A stretch of 38,412 nt of DNA from Pantanalinema sp. (GTDB lineage: Bacteria; Cyanobacteriota; Sericytochromatia; S15B-MN24; UBA4093): assembly GCA_036704125.1 (NCBI GenBank), contig DATNQI010000012.1, positions 1 to 38,412 on the forward strand, written 5' to 3'. Shown one piece after another: positions 22,860 through 31,182 of the stretch. The position numbers were made by a program, and so were the translations under genes. The notes under the pieces are model-generated. The model worked only from the letters and a program-made list of their open reading frames with translations. It was not told the origin of the DNA and did no database searches. How positions within the stretch are numbered: position 1 is the stretch's first letter; each line of letters begins with the position of its first letter.

Positions 22860-25800
22860 TTAATTCCCTCTCACCAAGCGAGATCCGTCTGCATTAGGCT
22901 TATATCCCTTTCCAGAAAGATATTCCAACTCTCTGGCGAAATAGGATCCTGGTTTTACCTTATTTAGTGGAGTTGCGAGAAGAATGTCATCTCCTCTTGA
23001 AATCATTCGATCGAGGAACTTTTGGTTTGCTGTCCATTGCTCTGCCTTTGACATCCTATTCCATACATCTGCAGGAATTTCGAATGCGCGAGCACCGATG
23101 TTTTCAGCAAGCTCCATATATTCTGGATAATGGCCTAGAACTGTCTTACCTGCCTGAGAGGCGGCTGACTTGAGTGCGCTAAAGCCAAATCGTTCGGCAA
23201 CTTGCGAACCAACTGCTGCAACACCTGCTCCGGCTGCTTCAAATACTGAGCCAGGGGTTAGGGCTAATGCCGTACTCAGCAAGGATTCATCGTCTTGGAC
23301 AAGCGAACTCAATGCAAGTCCAACATTGCCTGCGGCTCGTTCCACCAAATTTCCACTAAGCGACTTTTGAGCCCAGTAATCTTGGGCCCGATGGGCGTAC
23401 TCCTCCCCAGCATAGGCGACCTTATTGCCATGCTTCTCCCACATCTTGCGTTCGGTGATCAGCGCCTCATTCTGTTGGTAGCTATTGGCAAACTGACCCG
23501 CTATCTTGGCATAGCCAAGGTACTCATTTGTCTTGTCCAAGCCAGGGATCTCGACGCCGAAAGAATTCGAGATGGTGGAAAGGCCGCCCGTAACTGCTGA
23601 CAAAGAGTTTGCCGTATCGAAGCTAACGAGCGAGGTCAGGTTGCCGACGTTGAGTGCCCCCAAGCCCCCAGCCCCGCTTGCAACGGAGCTGATGGCATTG
23701 TAGACGTTGACGCCCTTTTCGACCCACTCAAGCGCCCCGCCCAACTGAGGGCTGATCGAGCTGGCAGCATCCTTTACGATTCCCGTCGCAAGGCTCACGC
23801 CTTGCCCAACGATGTAGTTCGTCGCTGCGGACTGGGCAATAGACAACAGCGCTGGTGCTGCGGCGGGGAAGAGCGCGCTGGCTCCAATCACGGCAACCAC
23901 CCCAGCTCCGACAGCCAGCGCTTTCCAAGGATCGGACTTCACCGCATCGATAGCGCCACCGACCATGCTGCTCACGCCGTTGAGCGCCCCGCCAATGCGT
24001 TCGGTCACCTTATCGAAGAAGTTGTTGCTTGACTGAGGCTTCCACTCCGCCTGGAACCCCCAGGCGTCGATGAGGGTCGCCGGGTTGTTGTTCACGTAAG
24101 CGTAGCGGTGCAGGCTCATGGGATCCGCTGGGGTGCCGCGGTAACTATCCTGATTCATGAACCGACCGGTCGCCGGGTCGTACCAGCGGCTGCCGAAGTA
24201 GTAGAGCCCTGCTTCGGTGTCGTACGACTTGGCGGTCAATAGCTGCGTGTTGTACGGGTCCAGAAGACCCGCCTGCGGCGTACCGAAGACGTCCTGCCGG
24301 TAGCGAAGGATCCGGCTGCCCTGGTGATCGGTCATACCGGTCACGCTGCCGAGGGCGTCGTGCAGGTAGTAGAGGTGGTTGCCCTTGGTCTGGAGCTTGA
24401 AGGCCTGATCCAGCCGGCCGTGGTTGCCGAACATGCGGCGGGTGACGGCCTCGCCGTTCCCAGAGTAGTACTCCGCAAGTGGCGCCCCGGTCTCCGTGAA
24501 CTCGCCCAGCAGCGTGTTTCCGGCGTAGGAGTAGCGGGTGCTCAGCTGCCGCTGGGGTTGCTCGACGTCTGGGCGATCGCCCTGGATCAGGCGCCCCATG
24601 GGGTCGTAGGTGTACTTGAGCTGGCCGCCGTCCGCATAGCGCACGCCCGCGAGCTGGTTCAGGGCATCGTACTGGTAGCGGACCGAGCTGCCTTCCGTCG
24701 TTTCGGCCACCCGGTTGCCGTTCCCATCGTACTCGTAGGTGGTTTCCCCGACGCGCTTGAGCTGGTTGGCGTCGTCGTACGAATAGGCGAGCGTACCCGT
24801 CTGAGTGGTTTCCGTCAGGCGGTTCCCGACCTGGTCGTAGGTGTAGCGGACCGAGCTGACCGGATCGAACCAGTAGGCAGGCGCCTCTACGTTCGTCTGG
24901 TTCTTGCCGTTCGAGGAGCCACGCTTCGCGTTCTTGCTCTTGGCCTTGCCGAGCTTCTCCTTTTGGGGCTTGCCGTGCTCGCCCTTGTCCTTGTCGGCCT
25001 GCTTGCCGTTGCCATTCCCTTGGCCATTGCCAGAGTTGCCATTCCCCTGGCCATTGCCAGAGTTGCCATTCCCCTGGCCATTACCAGAGTTGCCATTCCC
25101 CTGGCCATTACCAGAGTTCCCGTTGCCAGGGTTATTGTCGTCTGGCTTCCCGTTGCCGTTTCCATTTCCGGACGAGTCTTGCCCGTTACTATTGCCGTTC
25201 CCGTTGCCGGATGAACTCTGGCCGTTGCCATTGCCGTTACCGTTGCCTTGGCCGGAATTGCCGTTGGCGGCGATTGAGCGCACGGACAGGATGGTGAACT
25301 TGCTGCTTCCGAGCCCCGAGTCCTTGATGGAGAGGAGCTTAGGGCCCTTCTCCTTCTCGTCTTCAGCGCTCGAGGCCTGCTGGCCGTTCCCCTTCGCGCC
25401 GTTGCCCTGCTGGGCCGAGGCCAGGGTGAAGTCCCGGTCCGCCAGGATCGCCTGGACGGGGTAGGTGACATCTTCTAGCCGGGAAAGGGCGTCGTAGCGG
25501 TACTGGGTCAAAGAGCCGTCGAGCTCTCTGGTCTGGGTGCGGTTGCCGACGCGGTCGTACTCGTAGGCGAAGCCCTGGAGCCCTTGACCACCGCGCCCGT
25601 AGTGGGTAAGCGACTTGGTCTGGTTGGCAGGATCGTAGACGTAGGCGCTTCGGTTCCCGGAAGGGTACTCCATTCCGGTGAGGCGCCCACCACGGTCGTA
25701 CTGGTACGACGTTCGATTCCCCTCGGGATCGATCATCGCGCGCATCTGGTTCAGATCGTCGTAGTCGTAGCGAACCGTGCGGCCCTGCGGGGTCGTGAGG

Positions 25801-28800
25801 GCCGTCATGCGATCCACGGCGTCGTAGGCGAAGCGCGTCGTCTTGGCCCAGGTGACGTTGCTCTCTTCCGTGAGGCGGTCGAGATCGTCGAAGCGGCGCT
25901 GGACGTTCGCATGACGGTTCTGGTAGCCCGTCATGTTCCCCACCTCGTCGTAAGTGAACGAGGCGAGGTCGTCGGGAGTCTGGACTTTCGAGACCCGGCC
26001 CAGCTTGTCGTACTGGTAATCGGTCCAGGCGCCGTTACCGTCACGCTTCTTGTCGAGATTGCCGACCGAGTCGTAGACGTACTGGCTCATCCGCTGGAGC
26101 GGATCGCGCTCCCAGTCGAGACGGTTCAGCTCGTCGTAGTGGAAGGCCCACTGCTTTCCGCGGGCGTCCTGTAGGGCCGTCATGTTCCCGATGGGATCGT
26201 ACTGGTAGCGGGTCTGGTTCCCCAGGGCGTCCGTGACCCGTGTCAGGCGGCTGAGCTCGTCGTAGGCGTACTGGGTGCTCTGGCCCTGCGCATCCGTCTT
26301 GCGCGTGAGGCGGTCCAGGCGATCGTAGAAGAAGTCCGTCGAGTAGCCGTTGCCGTTCATGCGACGGATCGGGCGGCCCATCTTGTCGTAATTGACGCTC
26401 ACCTGGTTGCCGTTGGCGTCACGTACGAGCGTGACTTGAGCCAAGGCGTTGTAGCGATACTCGGTCGTGCGTCCCAGAGGCTCGTAGACGAAGCGCAGGC
26501 GATCCGCTGCGTCGTACGCGTTACGCGTGGTCACCCCCAGGGCATTGGTGACGCGATCCAGGTTGCCCATCCGGTCGTACGCAAGCTGGGTGGTCTTGCC
26601 CATGGGTTGCGAGACGGCCGTGACCCGGTTCAGGGCATCGTACTGGTAGCGGGTGGTTCGGTTCTTGGCATCGATCGAGGCCGTCAGGTTCCCGAACGCG
26701 TCGTACTGCATCCGGGTCCGGCCTTGGAGGGCGTCGATGACCTCCTCGGGGAGGTTGAGGTCGTTGTAGGAGATGGTCGTCGTCGCGCCGTCCGCCAGGC
26801 GTCGCGTGCTCGTCATGTTGCCGAGCTCGTCGTAGGCGAAGAGGGTCGCGCGCAGCAGCGGGTCCGTGACCTTGGTCAGGCGGTTGTTGGCGTCGTAGGC
26901 ATAGGTGGTCGAGCGACCATTGGCATCCGTGCGCCTGAGGAGATTGCCTGCCGGGTCGTACTGGAACTCCATGCGCTGTTGCAAGGGAGCATTGACCCGG
27001 ACCGGGCGGCCCAACCGATCGTAGAAGATGGATGTCGCCTGGCCGTTGGCATCGGTGATCGACGTCATGCGACCGGCAGGGTCGTAGCCGTAGGAGGTCT
27101 TCGCTCCCTTCGAGAGTTCCGAAACCTCGCTGAGGCGGTTGAGTGAGTCGTAGACGTAGTCTGTCTCGGCCCCACTCGGCGAGATCTTCTCGAGCAGGTT
27201 GCCGGCGTTGTCGTAGCGTAGCTGGGTGACCCGCCCCTCGGGGGCGGAGATGCGCGAGACGCGCCCTGCGGCATCGTAGGAATAGTCCGTGACGCCGCCG
27301 TTGACCTTACGGATGCTCTTCAACTCGCCGCTCGGCCAGTAGTCGAACTCGGTCGGGTTGCCGAGCGCATCGACCACCGTCTTGATGCGGCCCAGGGCAT
27401 CCTGCTGGAAGCTCTGGCGGCGGCCGTCGGGGGCCGTGATCTCGGTGAGGCGCCCGAGCGCATCGTACGCGTAGCGGGTGGTCTTGCGCGTGTCGGTGAC
27501 CGTGAGGATCTGGCCCGCGGCGTTGTAGGTGAATTGCTGGGTCTGGCCCTTGGGGCGCTCGATCTGCAGCAGGGTGCCGTCGGCGCCATAGCGGTAGTGG
27601 GTCGGTCCTTCGGGTGCGGGAGGGACGACGTCCGTGATCTGCCCGACGGCGTTGACCACGAACTGGGTGGAGAACTGCCGGGGATTGGTGATGCGCTTGA
27701 TGGCCCCGATCCAGTGGTACTCGATGGCGCTGGCCTGCCCTTCGGGGTCGGTCACCAGCGAGACACGATTCAGCGGGTCGTAGGCGTAGCGGGTGATCTC
27801 GCCCAGTTCGTTGGCCATCTGGGTGACGTTGCCCGCCGCGTCGTAGGTGAAGGCCTTGGCGCGCTGGGTCGGATCGACGATCCGGGTCACCCGGCCGTTT
27901 CCGTCTCGCTCGAACTGCGTGAGGTGGCCGTTACCGTCGGTGACCTTCCAGAGTTGCCCGAGCGAATTGTAGGAATAGCGCGTCTCAGCCCCGGCGTTGT
28001 CGCGGGTGTAGACCAGCTGGTTCTTCTTGTCGTAGCCCATCTGCGTGACGCGGCCGCCCGGGGCGGTGATCCGGGTGACGTTGCCATTGGCGTCCGCCTC
28101 GAACAGGGTGATTTGTCCGAGCTGATCGGTGTAGGTATGCAGGTGGCCCCGGGCGTCGTACTCGTAGCGGCGCGTCCCGGTGGGATCGGTCACGCCGGTG
28201 ACCTGTCCCAGCGCGTCGTAGGCGTAGGTCGTCCAGCCGCCGATGGGGGTGTCGACGTGCGTGAGCAGGCCAAAGGCGTTGTGCTCGGTCGTCGTCCGGT
28301 GCTGGCCCGGGTCCACGACCGCCTGGGTCTGGCCGTGGTCGTCCACGGTGTAGGCGACCGTGCGCCCGGCTGGGTCGCGGATGCTCCTGACGTTCCCCTG
28401 AGCATCCAGCGTGATGGTGGTGACGCCGCTCGGGTCCTTGACCTCGTAGGGCTGGGAGAACTGGGGATCGTACTTGATGGTGGTTTCCTGGCCCGAGGCG
28501 TCCACCTTGCGGGTCATGTTGCCACGGTCGTCGTACCCGTAGGTCAGCACGATCTGGCGATCGCCCCGGCTGAAGCTCTCCCTGACCTTGCGGTGATTCT
28601 CGTACGCGTAGTCGAAGACCGTCCCGCTGGGGTCCTTCTGGCGGACGATGTCCCCGTTGTTGATGTCATACTCCGTCCGGAAGGTTCGGCCATCCACCTC
28701 GTGGGCCGTCTGGACGGTCTTGCCGGGGGAGTAGACGAACTCCGTGCGGCCTCCCTCGGGGTCGGTCGCCTGGATGACCTTGCCCTGAGCGTCGTAGGCG

Positions 28801-31169
28801 AAGCGCCACATCTGCTCGGGATCGCGATCGCTGTGCCCGGTCATCATGTGGCCCGCGTAGGTGTACACCTGGTGGGCCGAGCCCGGGTGGATCACCTCGA
28901 CGAGGTTGTCGCCCTCGTAGCGATAGGAAAAGGTACGACCGGCCGGATCAACCATGGTGGCGATCCGATCCCCCTGGTAGGTGAACCGGAGGTGCCGGCT
29001 GGACGGATCGGTGACTTGTGTGAGCTTGCCGCTGGTGTATGCCAGCTCGAAGCGGTTGCCGTTGCGGTCCGCGAAGCCCTGCAGGCGGCCGGCATCAATG
29101 GGCTGGGTCGTGCCGAACGGCTCGATCCCCGGCTCGTAGAAGAACTTGCGCTCCGTCGCGATCCGCTTGAGGCCGCCGGAGAAGTCGAAGGTGGCTCCTT
29201 CCTTGTCACGGACCTGGTACGAACCGTCCGCGAGCTGGCTGAGGCTCAGGCCCGTGCCAGGAGGCGCACGGTAGCCGTTGCCGGCTGGCATGAAGATGGT
29301 GCTCTGACCGTGATCGTTGTAGTAGGCGATCGCGTTGTCCGGGAAGCGGAAGAGGTACTGGTTGTAGGTGTGGGTCCAGCCGTGGCCGAGGGGCATGAAG
29401 CCGCGGTTAGAGTCGTCCGGCTTGAAACTGCTGTTGTAGGAGCGCAGGAAGTCCGTGCGCATCCCGCGGCCCTTGAGCTGCAGGTCGTAGTGGTCGTGAT
29501 AGTTGGCCCCTGAGACCACGTCGACCGGATCGACCTGGAAGGTCGAGGAGAAGAGGGCGGGCGGCTTGGTGGTGGCGTTTGGCTCGCTCGAGGGATTGGT
29601 TGGGTCGTTCGAGGTCGTGAAGGTGTTCTTGATGATCCCCTGCTCGACGCCGTCCGCGTAGACGTCGAGCACGAGCTGCTTGGCGAGTTCAGCGCTTTCG
29701 CCGCCAGCGTTGACGGCCTGGATCACCTGCTCCAATACCGTTTCGGGTAACTGCAGGAGGCCAGCCTTGAGGTTCGCGGCTTCTTTCGGATCCTTCGGCT
29801 TTAGGCCGGTAACGGCTCCGGTCGTCTGCTGATCTTTCCAGATATTTGCGCGATCGGCATCGATCGCCTTGGCGATATCCGAATCGCTGCGATCGTAGGC
29901 CGCAAAGGCGCCAACGCAGGCGTAGTCCGCGATCGGGTCGTGCTCGTCCGGATTGACGGCGGCGTCCGCTCCGCTCAGAAAGCCGATGCCAGCCTCACCG
30001 TGTTGATCGGGCGCATAGGGCCGATAAAATTTCAGCTTGGAGAACTTGGGCTCCCCCCGCAAGCCGGCGAACGGCGTGGAGAACGCAATCGTGGCACCCC
30101 CGAAATCTGTCAGGGGGTAGTCCGAAGGCCCGTGAAACGCCCCCGTGGGAAAGGGCTGCACTTCGACCCAGAAGCCATTGATCCTTGTAGGGCGGCCTCG
30201 GCGGAAACTGTTGTCAGGGAGCTTGGCGACTTCTTCTCGCAGCTTGTTGACGAGATGGGGGTTGGTTTCCCAGTAATAAATCGATTCCTTTCGCTTGATG
30301 ATGGAATCGAAAGCATAGGTTTTTATGTGGTTCAACGATGATTCATAGTTTGAAAAAGCCCAATAAGGATGCTGCTTCAGAGTCAGCTTGATGCCGCTGT
30401 AGAACCACTTCGGCCAGCCAAAGTTCCCGTAGCCCGATCCGGTGAAGCTGTCGCCGCTGTGCCAGTCCTTCCATTCGTTTTTGTAGCCTGAGAACCAGCC
30501 CTTATCGGCCTGCTCGATGAAGATCGAGCGACGATCGCGGTTCTCTCCCAGGAGGCGCGGATATTGTCCGTTGGAATCGTTCAGGAAATCTGCGACGAAT
30601 AAGCGAAACCCACTCGATTCCTCGTGTTCGCTGAAGTACGAGTTGTGATATTCGACGTCCTTCGGATCCCTGCCATCGTCGTTAACAAGCGGCAAGGTCA
30701 ACGTGTGCGGCGAGCGTTGGGCAGGTGCCTTTCCCTTTGTTTTCCAGCCAAAGGTCGTGACATATTCATACTCGTTGTTGCCATCACGCGGAGGCGTGCC
30801 GTCGGGCTCGAAGAAGGTCGTCCCCGATCTGAAGACGAAATTGCTCGTGGTTTTGTCGACGGCTTGATGCTCATAGTTGTGATGCGCCCTTGCCAGGGGC
30901 GTGGTGGCGGGGCTCAACCTGGCCCACTTCGTCAGTACGTCTTGCAGCCCTGCCGTCAGGTGCCACAGTTGATGCTTGAATTCGCCCAGCGGGCCAGGCA
31001 GGTTCAGCCTGTCCAGCCGGGAGTGGAGGATCATGCCGTAGTCGGGTGACGGGCTCGGGACGAAGGGAAGGGATGCAGGTCCTTCGGCTCTTGGCGGCAG
31101 GCTGTAGAGGACCATCAGCATGGCCAGGGTCGCCGAAATGAGGCGCGTGCCCGGCATCGAACGGCGCAT
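22860..31169 (-). CDS. Giant YD-repeat (Rhs-like) polymorphic toxin, intact
   Basis: The 2769-residue protein has a Sec signal peptide (about 1-29). An unrecognised amino region runs to about 545, then a DUF6531-like segment (VDVVSGANYHDHYDLQLKG, about 550-630), then a long shell of YD repeats (motifs such as YRYDALNRLTKVTD) from about 700 to 2330. A Gly/Asn/Ser/Gln low-complexity insert interrupts the shell at about 1940-2090. The Rhs core end is DPATGRFMNQDSYRG with YVNNNPATLIDAWG (about 2330-2372); the usual last DPxG is DAWG. A hydrophobic/helical region follows, then a 93-residue tip (2677-2769) with GHYPEYMELAENIGARAFEI, PADVWNRMSKAEQWTANQKF and LDRMISRGDDILLATPLNKV, a recurring toxin-tip type whose activity I cannot name. 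The tip's DNA is far less GC-rich than the shell. The secretin gene is 13 bp upstream. Confidence 0.92.
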   Translation of the reverse strand: MRRSMPGTRLISATLAMLMVLYSLPPRAEGPASLPFVPSPSPDYGMILHSRLDRLNLPGPLGEFKHQLWHLTAGLQDVLTKWARLSPATTPLARAHHNYEHQAVDKTTSNFVFRSGTTFFEPDGTPPRDGNNEYEYVTTFGWKTKGKAPAQRSPHTLTLPLVNDDGRDPKDVEYHNSYFSEHEESSGFRLFVADFLNDSNGQYPRLLGENRDRRSIFIEQADKGWFSGYKNEWKDWHSGDSFTGSGYGNFGWPKWFYSGIKLTLKQHPYWAFSNYESSLNHIKTYAFDSIIKRKESIYYWETNPHLVNKLREEVAKLPDNSFRRGRPTRINGFWVEVQPFPTGAFHGPSDYPLTDFGGATIAFSTPFAGLRGEPKFSKLKFYRPYAPDQHGEAGIGFLSGADAAVNPDEHDPIADYACVGAFAAYDRSDSDIAKAIDADRANIWKDQQTTGAVTGLKPKDPKEAANLKAGLLQLPETVLEQVIQAVNAGGESAELAKQLVLDVYADGVEQGIIKNTFTTSNDPTNPSSEPNATTKPPALFSSTFQVDPVDVVSGANYHDHYDLQLKGRGMRTDFLRSYNSSFKPDDSNRGFMPLGHGWTHTYNQYLFRFPDNAIAYYNDHGQSTIFMPAGNGYRAPPGTGLSLSQLADGSYQVRDKEGATFDFSGGLKRIATERKFFYEPGIEPFGTTQPIDAGRLQGFADRNGNRFELAYTSGKLTQVTDPSSRHLRFTYQGDRIATMVDPAGRTFSYRYEGDNLVEVIHPGSAHQVYTYAGHMMTGHSDRDPEQMWRFAYDAQGKVIQATDPEGGRTEFVYSPGKTVQTAHEVDGRTFRTEYDINNGDIVRQKDPSGTVFDYAYENHRKVRESFSRGDRQIVLTYGYDDRGNMTRKVDASGQETTIKYDPQFSQPYEVKDPSGVTTITLDAQGNVRSIRDPAGRTVAYTVDDHGQTQAVVDPGQHRTTTEHNAFGLLTHVDTPIGGWTTYAYDALGQVTGVTDPTGTRRYEYDARGHLHTYTDQLGQITLFEADANGNVTRITAPGGRVTQMGYDKKNQLVYTRDNAGAETRYSYNSLGQLWKVTDGNGHLTQFERDGNGRVTRIVDPTQRAKAFTYDAAGNVTQMANELGEITRYAYDPLNRVSLVTDPEGQASAIEYHWIGAIKRITNPRQFSTQFVVNAVGQITDVVPPAPEGPTHYRYGADGTLLQIERPKGQTQQFTYNAAGQILTVTDTRKTTRYAYDALGRLTEITAPDGRRQSFQQDALGRIKTVVDALGNPTEFDYWPSGELKSIRKVNGGVTDYSYDAAGRVSRISAPEGRVTQLRYDNAGNLLEKISPSGAETDYVYDSLNRLSEVSELSKGAKTSYGYDPAGRMTSITDANGQATSIFYDRLGRPVRVNAPLQQRMEFQYDPAGNLLRRTDANGRSTTYAYDANNRLTKVTDPLLRATLFAYDELGNMTSTRRLADGATTTISYNDLNLPEEVIDALQGRTRMQYDAFGNLTASIDAKNRTTRYQYDALNRVTAVSQPMGKTTQLAYDRMGNLDRVTNALGVTTRNAYDAADRLRFVYEPLGRTTEYRYNALAQVTLVRDANGNQVSVNYDKMGRPIRRMNGNGYSTDFFYDRLDRLTRKTDAQGQSTQYAYDELSRLTRVTDALGNQTRYQYDPIGNMTALQDARGKQWAFHYDELNRLDWERDPLQRMSQYVYDSVGNLDKKRDGNGAWTDYQYDKLGRVSKVQTPDDLASFTYDEVGNMTGYQNRHANVQRRFDDLDRLTEESNVTWAKTTRFAYDAVDRMTALTTPQGRTVRYDYDDLNQMRAMIDPEGNRTSYQYDRGGRLTGMEYPSGNRSAYVYDPANQTKSLTHYGRGGQGLQGFAYEYDRVGNRTQTRELDGSLTQYRYDALSRLEDVTYPVQAILADRDFTLASAQQGNGAKGNGQQASSAEDEKEKGPKLLSIKDSGLGSSKFTILSVRSIAANGNSGQGNGNGNGNGQSSSGNGNGNSNGQDSSGNGNGNGKPDDNNPGNGNSGNGQGNGNSGNGQGNGNSGNGQGNGNSGNGQGNGNGKQADKDKGEHGKPQKEKLGKAKSKNAKRGSSNGKNQTNVEAPAYWFDPVSSVRYTYDQVGNRLTETTQTGTLAYSYDDANQLKRVGETTYEYDGNGNRVAETTEGSSVRYQYDALNQLAGVRYADGGQLKYTYDPMGRLIQGDRPDVEQPQRQLSTRYSYAGNTLLGEFTETGAPLAEYYSGNGEAVTRRMFGNHGRLDQAFKLQTKGNHLYYLHDALGSVTGMTDHQGSRILRYRQDVFGTPQAGLLDPYNTQLLTAKSYDTEAGLYYFGSRWYDPATGRFMNQDSYRGTPADPMSLHRYAYVNNNPATLIDAWGFQAEWKPQSSNNFFDKVTERIGGALNGVSSMVGGAIDAVKSDPWKALAVGAGVVAVIGASALFPAAAPALLSIAQSAATNYIVGQGVSLATGIVKDAASSISPQLGGALEWVEKGVNVYNAISSVASGAGGLGALNVGNLTSLVSFDTANSLSAVTGGLSTISNSFGVEIPGLDKTNEYLGYAKIAGQFANSYQQNEALITERKMWEKHGNKVAYAGEEYAHRAQDYWAQKSLSGNLVERAAGNVGLALSSLVQDDESLLSTALALTPGSVFEAAGAGVAAVGSQVAERFGFSALKSAASQAGKTVLGHYPEYMELAENIGARAFEIPADVWNRMSKAEQWTANQKFLDRMISRGDDILLATPLNKVKPGSYFARELEYLSGKGYKPNADGSRLVRGN
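22863..23141 (-). other. Exchangeable toxin tip of the YD protein
   Basis: These codons encode residues 2677-2769, which follow a remembered pattern GHYPEY...GAR.F.IP...W..MS..EQW.ANQKFLDR...RGD.I.LATP...V.PGSYF..EL.YL..KGY. It is the domain expected to be released or delivered. Base composition drops sharply here compared with the YD shell. Confidence 0.6.
25021..25128 (-). repeat. Four tandem 27-bp units coding the 9-residue repeat GQGNGNSGN
   Basis: Copies start at 25021, 25048, 25075 and 25102, nearly identical, the last one diverging. They lie in the Gly/Asn-rich insert of the YD protein (wider low-complexity region about 25003-25262). Length change by slippage in multiples of nine residues would keep the frame. 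Confidence 0.85.
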
Positions 31170-31182
31170 GTGCGGTTACCCC

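Noticed and set aside
27534-29513. 659-codon open frame on the plus strand inside the YD gene
   Set aside because: It is the mirror of YD repeats: the repeat periodicity of the sense strand keeps the opposite frame open. No ribosome-binding site or family pattern.
23150-29550. Dense similar segments that might be a CRISPR array or DNA satellite
   Set aside because: The similarity is imperfect, codon-phased and matches YD protein repeats, with no constant repeat and spacer lengths.
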